Source of the DNA: Deltaproteobacteria bacterium
GTDB taxonomy: Bacteria; Desulfobacterota; Desulfobacteria; C00003060; C00003106
Reading direction: 5' to 3'
DNA length: 25,949 bases
NCBI GenBank assembly: GCA_019314005.1
Contig: JAFDAE010000043.1
Location: 1 to 25,949 of the forward strand
Under the pieces are notes generated by a model. That model did not search any database, was not told the DNA's origin, and was given only the letters and a program-made list of their open reading frames with translations. Of this stretch, positions 10,075 to 18,347 are shown one piece after another. How positions within the stretch are numbered: position 1 is the first letter of the stretch; the number at the start of each line of letters is the position of its first letter. Made by a program: the position numbers and the translations under genes.

Positions 10075-11300
10075 CTACATAATCGGAAGATATTTCTCAA
10101 GCTCATACTGACTTACGTGGATTCTGTATTTATCCCATTCTATCTTCTTGTTTTCGATAAATTTGTCGAAGATATGATCCCCAAGGGCTTCTCGCACGAG
10201 TTCGGAGTTTTCTACTTCAGAAATCGCTTCATAGAGATTACCGGGCAGGGTACCGATATTTCGTGCCTCCTTTTCTGCTGGTGTCATTTCAAAGATGTCT
10301 TCCTCAATCGGATCGCTGAGCGCGTAGCCCTCTTCAATACCTTTCAGACCTGCCGCGAGCATGACCGCAAAAGCAAGATAGGGGTTGCAGGCTGGATCAG
10401 GCGACCTGAGCTCAATCCTTGTGGCGACTTCCTTGCCGGGCTTGTACATTGGAACCCGTATCATGGCCGACCGGTTCCTGTTGGCCCAGGAGATATATAC
10501 CGGCGCTTCATATCCAGGCACCAACCGTTTGTATGAGTTTACCCACTGATTGGTTACCGCGACAATCTCTCTGGCATGCTTCATGACTCCCGCAATATAG
10601 CCTTTTGCCATGTCGGAGAGGTGATACTGGCCATTCGCGTCATAGAAAAGATTTGATTTCCCTTTGAACAAGGACTGATGGACGTGCATGCCGCTTCCGT
10701 TTTGACCAAAGATCGGCTTTGGCATGAATGTGGCGTAACCCCCTTGTTGTCTTGCTATTTCTTTGACTACTACTCTGTAGGTCATTGTTTTGTCGGCCAT
10801 TTTGAGCGCTTCATCATATCGCAGATCTATTTCATGCTGGCTTGGCGCAACCTCGTGGTGGCTGTATTCCACCTGGATTCCCATATTTTGCAAGGCAAAT
10901 ATGGTGCTTCTTCTGAGATCGCTCCCCATATCAAGCGGACGCGCGTCAAAATATCCCCCTTCATCAAGACATTCCGTTCCCTTGTTGTCTTTGAAATAGA
11001 AGTATTCAAGTTCAGGGCCGACATCCGGGCAACAGGGGCATCCTCACTCTGCCGCCACGGCACGAACGCAAAGGTCTTTATATCAGGTTTTGCGATCATG
11101 TCGCTTTCTTGTATCCTGGCAAAGCCCTCGATGGAGGAGCCGTCAAATCCCATTCCTTCGCTCAGCCCCATTTCCAGTTCCGACGGTGTTACGGCAAAGC
11201 TTTTCAGTATTCCGAGTACATCGGTAAACCAGAACTGGATAAAGCTCACGTTTTTTTCCTTTACAATTTTCAGTACGTCTTCTTCGGTTTTAATGTTCAT
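10075..11300 (-). pseudogene. glnA: Type I (alpha) glutamine synthetase, broken by an internal deletion and frameshift
   Basis: Would make glutamine from glutamate, ammonia and ATP. The start at 11300 has GGAGG 5 nt before it and gives MNIKTEEDVLKIVKEKNVSF. The first part is in frame through GFDGSSIEGFARIQESDMI and FAFVPWRQSEDAPVARM. The sequence then jumps, in another frame, to DVGPELEYFYFKDNKGTECL and runs intact to the end (EVAPSQHEIDLRY, KPIFGQNGSGMHVHQSL, YEAPVYISWANRNRSAMIR, ending YELEKYLPIM). Relative to the family about 33 residues between VARM and VGPELEYF are missing, and the span (1226 nt) is not a multiple of three, so a deletion of roughly 100 bp near 11020 is implied. No adenylylation-type NLYDLP site is present, consistent with the alpha class. 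Confidence 0.88.
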
Positions 11301-11320
11301 CTTTACCTCCCAGGCTATTT

Positions 11321-11462
11321 GAGACAGTTTCAAAATGTTCCCTTTTGCCCAATCTCTGCGTCAGGCTCAAATTATGATCCTCGAAATACTTCAAGTATTC
11401 CTGTGGTTATAATTTTCGCCTTTCTTGACCTTGGACAAAATTGAACGTTTTGAAACTGCCTC
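11321..11462. repeat. 142-bp palindromic MITE-like element (copy B)
   Basis: Imperfect palindrome with ends GAGACAGTTTCAAAATGTTC and GAACGTTTTGAAACTGCCTC. The core GCGTCAGGCTCAAATTATGA..CTC..AAATAC..AAGTATTC..GGTTA aligns with the complement of the element at 22156-22297, which is also exactly 142 bp, although the terminal repeats differ. ATTT flanks both sides, a possible target duplication. It ends 20 bp before the glnA start codon, directly against its SD. Confidence 0.75.
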
Positions 11463-11515
11463 ATTTGAAAAAATTATGATTTTTTTTACTTCTCATCAGC
11501 AAATTGTATACCAAA

Positions 11516-11532
11516 TGCAACAAAGGCGGCAA
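11516..11532 (-). promoter_or_regulatory. Degenerate sigma-54-like promoter for glnA
   Basis: The minus strand reads TTGCCGC-CTTTG-TTGCA against TTGGCAC-N5-TTGCA: the -12 box is perfect and the spacing is right, but the -24 box has two mismatches, one in the normally invariant GG. Without the 142-bp element the leader would be about 60 nt, close to that of glnK. It may be a weakened or dead promoter. Confidence 0.4.
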
Positions 11533-11592
11533 AGGTATAGAATTAAGTAGGTTTTCTTGCGAAATCGTGCAATTCTTAATGCAACAAAAACC

Positions 11593-11635
11593 TACAATAT
11601 TGTATTATTGGGTAGTTCGGCGCTACAATATTGTA
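11593..11635. promoter_or_regulatory. Pair of identical 12-bp palindromes, operator-like
   Basis: TACAATATTGTA occurs perfectly at 11593-11604 and 11624-11635, 31 bp centre to centre, about three helical turns, as expected for a dimeric regulator binding one face of the DNA. A near copy lies at 8041-8052. The regulator is unknown; NtrC sites look different. Confidence 0.4.
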
Positions 11636-11802
11636 CGACGCTGTTTGTGAGTTGCGTCACCAAAACAGTTTGCAATAAAAAAATCAAGGAGAACTTTAAG
11701 AAAACATATTATGAAGCTTTCCAGAAAAATGAATACCTGGAAAGGCGTTTTGAGGAGTGCGCTAATTTTGTCCAGGTGAATTGAGACCTTTTTACGAGGT
11801 CA

Positions 11803-12390
11803 TCAAATCTTATAAATGACTCTGTCTTCGGTAATAATGATATCCACGTACTTATCCGTAGACTCCATTGGTACCTGTTGGACTATCTGACATTCAAAGG
11901 CCAAAGCGACCTTTCTCGTGGTGATATTAAGGGTGGGTATGAAACGATCGTAGTATCCTCCTCCCTGGCCGATCCTACCCCCACGTGTATCAAAACCAAC
12001 GCCGGGGATGATGGCAAGATCGATCTGGTCGACAGGGATCTGTTTTGTCTTGGATCTATCCGGTTCGAGTATGCCTTTATATCCAGGCAAGAGGTCTCGA
12101 TCAAAGTCTTCAATCTTGAATGGGACGATCTGATGGCTTTTAGTATCTGTCCAGGGTACAATTACTGTTTTCTCGTGGACAAAGCTCTTTCGGATCATTG
12201 CTTCCGTAGACACTTCACTCTTGGTTGCAACGTAAAAAAGGACCACTTTTGATTCCAAAAAATTGGCAAAAGAAAAAAGTCTTTTTAAAATGGCAGCGCT
12301 TTTTTCGTCCCGTTCTTTTTCGGAAAGCTTGTTACGGTCTTTTAACGTTTGACGGCGGATCTCTTCTTTTCGTATCCTGATATCTTCCAT
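11803..12390 (-). CDS. 5-formyltetrahydrofolate cyclo-ligase
   Basis: ATP-dependent enzyme converting 5-formyl-THF to 5,10-methenyl-THF in one-carbon metabolism. Using the ATG at 12390 gives 195 residues, beginning MEDIRIRKEEIRRQTLKDRN, a typical basic N-terminus; in-frame starts at 12399 (ATG) and 12429 (TTG) are possible because none has a clear SD. The family signature is near the C-terminus: IPGVGFDTRGGRIGQGGGYY then DRF, matching the consensus with GGGYYDR substrate-binding residues. The middle FYVATKSEVSTEAMI matches the usual Y.....EV.T element. It is divergent from serS, with about 300 bp between. Confidence 0.9.
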   Translation of the reverse strand: MEDIRIRKEEIRRQTLKDRNKLSEKERDEKSAAILKRLFSFANFLESKVVLFYVATKSEVSTEAMIRKSFVHEKTVIVPWTDTKSHQIVPFKIEDFDRDLLPGYKGILEPDRSKTKQIPVDQIDLAIIPGVGFDTRGGRIGQGGGYYDRFIPTLNITTRKVALAFECQIVQQVPMESTDKYVDIIITEDRVIYKI

Positions 12391-12597
12391 AAAACCCATC
12401 TGACAGTTTTTAAAAAAACCTTTTACCAAAATTTGTCATGAAAGTCAAGTGACAATAATTATTGACTAAAATATTGGTTCATGATACCCCGTACTTAGGT
12501 AAGTAAACTCGAAATCCGAATATCGAAATTCGAAGCAAATCCGAATATCAAATTTTCAAAACGTAGGAGTGCTTGAAGTGACCTTGATACTCGTTTC

Positions 12598-12635
12598 GAG
12601 ACCTTTGCATAACGCGACATTTATGCAAAGGTCTC
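12598..12635. repeat. 38-bp internal-deletion copy of the GAGACC element
   Basis: GAGACCTTTGCATAACGCGACAT at the left is joined to TTATGCAAAGGTCTC at the right. These are the two outer ends of the 142-bp element at 22156-22297 with the middle removed. GTTTC flanks it on both sides (12593-12597 and 12636-12640), a 5-bp target duplication. It lies 56 bp upstream of the serS start. Confidence 0.85.
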
Positions 12636-12691
12636 GTTTCGCTCTTGGGTTGAGGACTCTTGGTCAAGATCATGGGCAGAATGGAGCTGTT

Positions 12692-13972
12692 ATGCTGGAA
12701 ATAAAATTTGTTCGTCAGAATATAGAACTCGTTAAAGAGGGCATGAAAAAGAGAGGAGATGCCTATGGCCATGAATTAGAGCTTTTCTTGAATCTTGATT
12801 CAGAGCGGCGGTCGATTCTCTCAGAGGTCGAGAAGTTAAAGCATGAGCGGAATGTTGTTTCAGACGCTATCGCCCGGATGAAGAAAGAAAAGAAGGATGC
12901 TAACGAAGAAATAGAAAAGATGCGCGTAGTTTCTCGAAATATAAAGGGACTGGACGAACGACTCTCTGAAAAGGAGGAAGCGATTTATAAGATCCTTATG
13001 ACTCTTCCCAATATCCCTCATTCTTCTGTCCCAGAAGGCCGGGACGAGTCCGACAACCCTGTTATAAAAAGGGTGGGGACTCCTCCTAACTTTGATTTTA
13101 AGCCGCTCGACCACTGGACTATTGGTGAAAACTTAGGGATACTTGATTTTAAGAGGGCGGCCAAGATTGCTGGTGCAAGATTTGTCCTTTATTTTGGGCA
13201 AGGCGCACAACTGGAACGAGCTCTAATAAATTTTATGTTGGACATTCAGACAGGCCATGGTTATCGTGAAGTTCTTCCTCCGTTCATGGTTAACCGCACA
13301 TCTATGACGGCTACAGGACAGCTTCCCAAGTTTGAGGAAGACCTTTTTAAGCTGGAAGGGTGGGACTTTTTCCTTGTCCCCACGGCAGAGGTCCCTGTAA
13401 CCAATATTCATCAAGGAGAGATTCTGGATGAGGCAGCTCTCCCCCTGTATTATACCGCTTATACCCCATGTTTTCGTTCAGAGGCAGGCTCTTACGGCAA
13501 AGATACCCGGGGCCTAATTAGGCAACACCAGTTCAACAAAGTGGAATTGGTCAAGTTTACCACTCCCGAGACCTCTTATGATGAACTGGAAAAACTCCTG
13601 CAAAATGCTGAAACAATTTTACAGCGTTTAGAGATCCCCTATCAGGTGATCACGCTTTGTACGGGTGACCTTGGTTTCTCGGCCGCAAAAACGTATGACA
13701 TAGAGGCGTGGCTGCCGGGACAGGAGCTATACCGCGAGATCTCTTCTTGCAGCAATTTCGAAGACTTTCAGGCAAGAAGAGGAAATATTCGTTTCCGAAG
13801 AAAGGGGAAGAAAGGAACGGAACTGGTTCATACATTGAACGGCTCAGGGCTTGCCGTAGGCCGCACGCTTGTCGCGATCCTCGAAAATTATCAGCAGCCC
13901 GACGGGACCGTTATCATTCCAGAAGCATTGAGGCCGTATATGGGGGGAGCGGACCGCATCATTTCTATATAA
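12692..13972 (+). CDS. serS: Seryl-tRNA synthetase
   Basis: Class II synthetase charging tRNA-Ser and tRNA-Sec. The ATG at 12692 (GGAG 5 nt before) gives [21 protein letters not shown] and 426 residues, the family length; the longer frame upstream passes through the 38-bp repeat and is not used. The N-terminal helical arm (about 30-105) is the long antiparallel coiled coil that grips the tRNA. The catalytic core shows TAEVPVTN, motif 2 [22 protein letters not shown] and motif 3 [20 protein letters not shown], ending [10 protein letters not shown]. No damage. The yedF gene later in the window hints at selenium use, for which SerRS would also charge tRNA-Sec, but that link is weak. Confidence 0.97.
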   Translation: MLEIKFVRQNIELVKEGMKKRGDAYGHELELFLNLDSERRSILSEVEKLKHERNVVSDAIARMKKEKKDANEEIEKMRVVSRNIKGLDERLSEKEEAIYKILMTLPNIPHSSVPEGRDESDNPVIKRVGTPPNFDFKPLDHWTIGENLGILDFKRAAKIAGARFVLYFGQGAQLERALINFMLDIQTGHGYREVLPPFMVNRTSMTATGQLPKFEEDLFKLEGWDFFLVPTAEVPVTNIHQGEILDEAALPLYYTAYTPCFRSEAGSYGKDTRGLIRQHQFNKVELVKFTTPETSYDELEKLLQNAETILQRLEIPYQVITLCTGDLGFSAAKTYDIEAWLPGQELYREISSCSNFEDFQARRGNIRFRRKGKKGTELVHTLNGSGLAVGRTLVAILENYQQPDGTVIIPEALRPYMGGADRIISI

Positions 13973-14031
13973 AATTGAAGCTATTTATTTCACCGCAAAG
14001 ACAACTCAGATTTTGATTAAAAGGTTAACCT

Positions 14032-15515
14032 ATGAAACCCGAAAATTTCCCAAAAAAGATTCAACCCTATCTTCTGCCGAAGATTGGAGGAGAGGTAATC
14101 TATCGATGTCTAAAATGCAATGCAGAATTTGATATCGACCAACTTCTTTACACTTGCCCTAAGTGTGGCAGTGTTCTCCTTTTGGAAGATAAGCTTTTCG
14201 AACAACTGAGAATCATTCCCGGCGATATCTGGCGCAAGGTCTTTGATTATAGAAAAATGCTTAATCTGCCCGCGCTTAAAGGCATTTATCTATACCACGA
14301 GTTTATCGGACCGACACTTCCGCTCGATTCCATAGTCTATCTGGGTGAAGGGAATACTCCTATTGTTGAGGCAAATGTCCCGCTCCAAAAGGAGGTTGGG
14401 TGTAAGTTTTACTTTAAAAACGACGGGCAGAATCCGAGTGCTTCTTTTAAGGATCGGGGTATGGCGAGCGCCCTTAGCTACATCAATCATATGATCAAAA
14501 CAGGGACTGTTTCGGAAATTTTAGCGGTTTGCGCATCAACAGGAGACACCTCCGCTTCTGCCGCCCTTTATGCCTCTTATTTACAACCGCAGATAAAATC
14601 CGCCGTGCTCTTGCCCCACAAGAAGGTGACTCCGCAACAGCTTGCCCAGCCCCTGGGAAGTGGGGCTATGGTCTTCGAAACCCCCGGTGTTTTTGATGAC
14701 TGTATGAAGGTAGTTGAGGCCCTTGCGGATGATTACAACGTCGCGCTTTTGAACTCAAATCTTATTCTTATGAAATTTCCCAGCAATTCGATTACAAACT
14801 GGATAAAAAAACCGTTGTGGTTCCTATAGGGAACGCGGGTAATATCACAGCGATTATGAGTGGGTTTTTGAAGTTTTTTGAAACAGGAATTATAGATACA
14901 TTGCCAAAGATTGTAGGGGTACAGTCCGTTCATGCCGATCCTGTGTACCGGTATTATCTGGAACCGGATATAGATAAGCGCGCTTTTAAACCGGTAACTG
15001 TAAAACCGAGCGTAGCCCAGGCCGCCATGATCGGCAATCCTGTTTCGATGCCGAGAGGGGGTAATTTGGTTGAAAAATACAATAAAAAGGCTAAAGGACA
15101 AAAGGTCTTTTTTGTAGAGGTGACCGAACAGGCGATCATGGACTGGCAGCTTACAGCCAACAGGAACGGACACATTGTTTGCACTCAGGGCGGTGAGACA
15201 CTTGCCGGGTTGGTTGAGGCGATAAACTCCGGAGCCTTACAAAGGGATGAAGAGGTAATTCTTGACGCGACCGCCCATTCTCTGAAGTTTTCGGGTTTTC
15301 AGGAGATGTACTTTAATGATACATTTCCTGAAGCTTTTGAGATTGTGCCAAGGCGAGAACTTCAAAACTCCCCGCGTCTGGTTCGTCCAAGCGGATTGAA
15401 GGAAGTGCCGGAGCCTGGCAAGCAACTGTCACCGGAGCAATTCGAAGAGTTTGTCCGGCTTACTACAGAAGAAATAGCGTCAATTCTTAACTTGAAGAAA
15501 AAGAAGAAGGCGTAA
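14032..15515 (+). pseudogene. thrC: Threonine synthase with a single-base frameshift
   Basis: PLP enzyme making threonine from O-phosphohomoserine. The N-terminus has a zinc-ribbon-like pair (CLKCNAEFDIDQLLYTCPKC). The catalytic lysine is in NPSASFKDRGMASALSY, followed by STGDTSASAALYASYL. Frame 1 is correct up to ALLNSN (about 14760); the following bases read correctly only if one T is added, giving SYSYEISQQFDYKLDKK then TVVVPIGNAGNITAIMSGFL, and this second frame runs intact to EEIASILNLKKKKKA. Repaired length is 494 residues, normal for the long ThrC type. A one-base loss beside AAATCTT could be a sequencing error or a real mutation. It follows serS by 59 nt and is probably co-transcribed. 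Confidence 0.9.
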
Positions 15516-15858
15516 CGTAGCTGGACCAGAGGACATGCTCCACCTCATGCATGAGATCGGCTAAGTTCCTGTTTTTTATATAACAAAAGGCAAGATCAAA
15601 CATTTCCTCTTCCGAGAGTCCTTCATATGGCGGGGCGCCTGTTACCTGGCTTACAACACGTTCCACAGTCCGCAACTTATTGCTCATCTCCTCAAACTCT
15701 TCCTCTTTTACAAGAACTTGCTTGCCATGGTGGTGAGCGATAGGGAGTATTACACTTGTTTTAACGATGAGGAGGTCTCTTATGTTGAGCGGAATATAAA
15801 ATGCCTTATATCCGGCAAGCCGTAAAAATTGATTATAGATTTCGAACAGAACAATCAT
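15487..15858 (-). CDS. Unrecognised conserved-looking small protein
   Basis: Not recognised. The ATG at 15858 is chosen because GGAGG lies 8 nt upstream; a GTG nine bases earlier lies on the SD. The 123 residues begin MIVLFEIYNQFLRLAGYKAF and include an acidic helical middle (KEEEFEEMSNKLRTVERVV), YEGLSEEEMFDLAFCYI and a histidine-bearing LADLMHEVEHVL before a serine-rich end. There is no signal peptide or membrane span. It is convergent with thrC and overlaps its end by 29 bp. The good SD and biased composition suggest a real gene of a lineage-specific family. Confidence 0.6.
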   Translation of the reverse strand: MIVLFEIYNQFLRLAGYKAFYIPLNIRDLLIVKTSVILPIAHHHGKQVLVKEEEFEEMSNKLRTVERVVSQVTGAPPYEGLSEEEMFDLAFCYIKNRNLADLMHEVEHVLWSSYVTPSSFSSS

Positions 15859-15936
15859 TGTTGCCACCTCCTTGTAGCCCGGTTGGGATATTCCCGTCGC
15901 TCTTATAATTACTATTCGGAAGAAGGCTTTGAAATA

Positions 15937-16077
15937 TTAACCGTTTTGTATAACTTCCTTTTGCAAGTATCTTGCCAGCTTAGCCAGAAATGTGTCTAAC
16001 AACTTTAGATCGTTATGCTTTTGGTTGTATTCTGGGTAGATATGCAAACGTATGTGAGGTGCAATTTTGATATTTTT
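15937..16077 (-). pseudogene. Possible C-terminal protein fragment cut by a palindromic element
   Basis: A 46-codon frame with no ATG reads KNIKIAPHIRLHIYPEYNQK then HNDLKLLDTFLAKLARYLQK and EVIQNG before a stop at 15937. Its helical, charged character looks protein-like, but no family is recognised. Upstream it is closed by a stop next to the 143-bp palindrome at 16105, so it could be the tail of a gene broken by that element. It may also be chance. Confidence 0.25.
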
Positions 16078-16104
16078 TCAGGGTGGGTGTCAAAATTTTT
16101 ACTC

Positions 16105-16247
16105 GTGTCCATCCAGAAATGGTAGATTTTGTTCCAAGACAAGGCCGCACAAGGATTTTCATCCGAGGTGTAGCAGCGCTACATCGAGGGTTAAAATCCG
16201 CGGAGAACGCCGTATTGGGACAAAACATGCCATTTCTGGGTGGACAC
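16105..16247. repeat. 143-bp palindromic element at the end of nikO
   Basis: The arms begin GTGTCCATCCAGAAATGG (16105) and end CCATTTCTGGGTGGACAC (16247). Pairing continues inward (TTTTGTTCCAA / TTGGGACAAAA, GGATTTTCATCC region) to a centre near TGTAGCAGCGCTACA. It is close in length to the GAGACC element but has unrelated ends. It touches the nikO stop codon, so it may have replaced the original 3' end of that gene or act as its terminator. Confidence 0.7.
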
Positions 16248-16912
16248 TAATTTATTCTCTCTATAGCCCCCTTGGTCATTCTGTAAGTACAGTTTGTTGT
16301 TTCCTTTAATAGCTGTTCGTCATGAGATGTGATGATGTAGGTGTGAAAATGATTTTTTAAGATCGCTGTTATCTTTTTTGTGACATCGCTGTCTAACCCT
16401 GCTGTTGGTTCATCAAGCAACAAAACTTTCGGATTCATCGCCAGTACAGTGGCAAATGCTACAAGTCTTTTTTCTCCTCCTGAAAGATTGTAAGTTACCC
16501 GCTGTTCAAAACCGGACATTCCTAACTTTGCAAGGGTCTCCTTTACAATGGCTTTTGCTTCCTTGGGGGATTTGCCGAGATTGAGCGGACCAAAAGCGAT
16601 GTCTTCGGCCACGGTGGGGCTGAAGAGTTGATCGTCAGAGTCTTGAAACAGCAAACCGATTTTTTCTCTAACTTCCCGAAAAGCCGGTTCTATCTTTCTG
16701 ATCTCACCCAATATGTTGATCTCACCTGCTAACGGCTTTAGCAACCCCATAATAATATGGAACAGTGTTGTCTTGCCACTCCCATTGGGACCTACCAGAC
16801 CGACTCGGTCACCTTCGGACAACGTAAAACTGATTTTTTTAAGCACATCAGGTCTTGTGTGATAACCGAAGGTTATATCTTTTAATGTGACTATTGTATC
16901 GTGTGCAGCCAT
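16247..16912 (-). CDS. nikO: Nickel/cobalt ECF transporter ATPase (NikO/CbiO)
   Basis: Energy-coupling ATPase of an ECF metal transporter. Starting at 16912 gives MAAHDTIVTLKDITFGYHTR and 221 residues; the longer frame upstream overlaps nikQ and lacks ABC sequence. Motifs: Walker A GPNGSGKTT (41-49), Q-loop LFQDSDDQLF (Q90), signature LSGGEKR (143-149), Walker B VLLLDEPTAGLD (163-174) and switch His197 in ITSHD. It overlaps nikQ by 22 bp, so translation is coupled. At 221 residues it lacks the C-terminal extension of many CbiO proteins and ends exactly where a palindromic repeat begins; this may be the short natural form or a trimmed end. Confidence 0.93.
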   Translation of the reverse strand: MAAHDTIVTLKDITFGYHTRPDVLKKISFTLSEGDRVGLVGPNGSGKTTLFHIIMGLLKPLAGEINILGEIRKIEPAFREVREKIGLLFQDSDDQLFSPTVAEDIAFGPLNLGKSPKEAKAIVKETLAKLGMSGFEQRVTYNLSGGEKRLVAFATVLAMNPKVLLLDEPTAGLDSDVTKKITAILKNHFHTYIITSHDEQLLKETTNCTYRMTKGAIERIN

Positions 16913-17652
16913 TGAAACAATATTAACCCCATTATATAGAAACACATAATCAGACCCAGAACAATGTCGGATCGGGTCAAGCAAAGGTAATCGAGTACCC
17001 AATATTTTTCTTTAAATCCCCTGCATAACATAGCATTGTAAATTTTATTTGAACGATCGTAGCTTCTCAGGAGGAGAACACCGACGAGATAGGCGTACGT
17101 TCGATAGGTATGGAGATTGGTCTTGGGTCTAAAACAGCGTATTTTAAGTGCGTGGTCCAGCTTATGATATTCGAGATGAATCACATGTACGTATCGGTAG
17201 CAAAATAAGAATAAATGGACTAGTTTGTCAGGCAAATACAAGCGATTCAATGCATGGACAAGTTTGGGCATGGGCGATGTCGCAAGAAACGCTATACAGG
17301 CAAGGATGATAGCGTTTGATTTTAGCGTTATCAAAAGAGCATGATTGATTCCTTCCTGAGACGCCTTGAGTGGCCCCAACGAAAAAACTGTTTCGCCGGG
17401 ATATGTAAAGGGGAGAAAGAACCAAAGGAAGAGAATAAAACCGTTGACGATGAGAAGACGCCACCCAACTTTTTTGAGGTCGAGTCGGGCGGCAATGATT
17501 ACAACTGCGGGGAGAAAAAAAGCAGACAGCGCTATTGAATGACTAATTGCTGTTGCAACCACAATCGAAAAAGAAACCGCCACGATGACCTTAACTCTTG
17601 GGTCAAGTCTATGGAGAAATGAGTTCCCTTCTGCAAATTCTTCTATATTCAT
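16891..17652 (-). CDS. nikQ: Nickel/cobalt ECF transporter transmembrane protein (NikQ/CbiQ)
   Basis: T-component that couples the ATPase to the metal-binding S-component. With the ATG at 17652 the protein has 253 residues and begins MNIEEFAEGNSFLHRLDPRV; the LHRLDPRVK element is the CbiQ N-terminal hallmark. A GTG at 17670 is in frame but lies in an inverted repeat. It has several membrane helices and the cytoplasmic coupling helices carrying ALKIRCFRPKT and NAMLCRGF (A..RGF motif). Neither start has a strong SD. It belongs to the nik operon, 39 nt after nikL. Confidence 0.9.
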   Translation of the reverse strand: MNIEEFAEGNSFLHRLDPRVKVIVAVSFSIVVATAISHSIALSAFFLPAVVIIAARLDLKKVGWRLLIVNGFILFLWFFLPFTYPGETVFSLGPLKASQEGINHALLITLKSNAIILACIAFLATSPMPKLVHALNRLYLPDKLVHLFLFCYRYVHVIHLEYHKLDHALKIRCFRPKTNLHTYRTYAYLVGVLLLRSYDRSNKIYNAMLCRGFKEKYWVLDYLCLTRSDIVLGLIMCFYIMGLILFQWLHTIQ

Positions 17653-17664
17653 TGATAAATAATT

Positions 17665-17702
17665 AGCCACGAATGAACACGAATTTGTGTCAATTCGTGG
17701 CT
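17665..17702. repeat. Short inverted repeat between nikL and nikQ
   Basis: AGCCACGAAT (17665-17674) is inverted at 17693-17702, and the inner bases also pair (GAACACGAATTTGTGTC). The 38-bp hairpin is a REP-like unit and could limit readthrough or stabilise mRNA segments inside the operon. Confidence 0.6.
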
Positions 17703-17708
17703 GAATAG

Positions 17709-18347
17709 CTACTTATTTTTTTTGTTTCTAAAAAGGATTACAAGCCCCATGATCCCGAAAATATAGCCTATTCCTCCTACTACCTCCGCAAGTGATGGGC
17801 CACGGCCTTGCTCAATTTTTGCGAGTGTCCTTTTTATCGGTGCTAATTTTTTATCAAGAGACTCTTCTATTAAGGATTGCAGGTGTGTTGTGTCTACTCC
17901 GGCCGTATTTGTCTTAACGTCTCCCTGGTCCACGATACGAGAAGCTTGCATAGTAGGTGTATCCGGTTTCGTTGCACTTACAGAATCGGGGAATTCTGTT
18001 TTCTTAAGAACATATTCTGCCCTGTGCCCCATGCTTGCTGTAAGAACGATCCTCAAATCGTCATGTTGGGGGATCTTAAACGAAAAAAGCCCCTCTTTAT
18101 CGGTCTTACCTTCCAACAGTCTATTCCCTTGCTCGTCAAACACCGTAACTGTCGATTTTATGCACTTCTTTCCATCATTGAAATAACTTTCGGTAAAAAC
18201 GGTATCACCTTCTACATAGGCAAATATATTTACCTTATGGGCATGGGCCGGCTCTATTGTGGCAAGGATTGCAAGGAGTATACAGACACATATTACCTGC
18301 AATAGTGATGAACCTTCTGATTTATACGGCATGTTATACTGACACAT
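17709..18347 (-). CDS. nikL: Nickel ECF transporter accessory protein NikL
   Basis: Membrane-anchored periplasmic component that takes the place of NikN in nikKMLQO systems. The protein has 212 residues: a signal peptide ending EPAHA, mature start HKVNIFAYVEGDTVF, a carboxypeptidase-regulatory-like beta domain (VTVFDEQGNRLLEGKTDKEG then LFSFKIP), a variable linker, a coiled-coil-like segment (LQSLIEESLDKKLAPIKRT) and a C-terminal membrane helix (GGIGYIFGIMGLVILF) with a basic KNKK tail. The mature first residue would be His, fitting metal binding. The ATG used overlaps nikM by 14 bp; a second ATG at 18332 just after the nikM stop is also possible. Neither has a strong SD. Confidence 0.82.
   Translation of the reverse strand: MCQYNMPYKSEGSSLLQVICVCILLAILATIEPAHAHKVNIFAYVEGDTVFTESYFNDGKKCIKSTVTVFDEQGNRLLEGKTDKEGLFSFKIPQHDDLRIVLTASMGHRAEYVLKKTEFPDSVSATKPDTPTMQASRIVDQGDVKTNTAGVDTTHLQSLIEESLDKKLAPIKRTLAKIEQGRGPSLAEVVGGIGYIFGIMGLVILFRNKKNK

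Larger units (their letters stand above)
11463..11802. other. Intergenic region upstream of glnA
   Basis: Holds a degenerate sigma-54-like site (11516-11532), two 12-bp palindromes (11593-11635) and, at 11783-11801, a degenerate GAGACC-type inverted pair. A plus-strand frame at 11557-11784 exists but spans the palindromes and resembles no protein, so it is not annotated. Confidence 0.5.

Noticed and set aside
11557..11784. 75-codon plus-strand frame upstream of glnA
   Set aside because: It runs across the twin operator-like palindromes, has no SD and looks like no protein; only its last third has protein-like composition.
12569..12691. N-terminal extension of the SerRS frame
   Set aside because: It reads through the 38-bp repeat with its target duplications; the family N-terminus starts at 12692.
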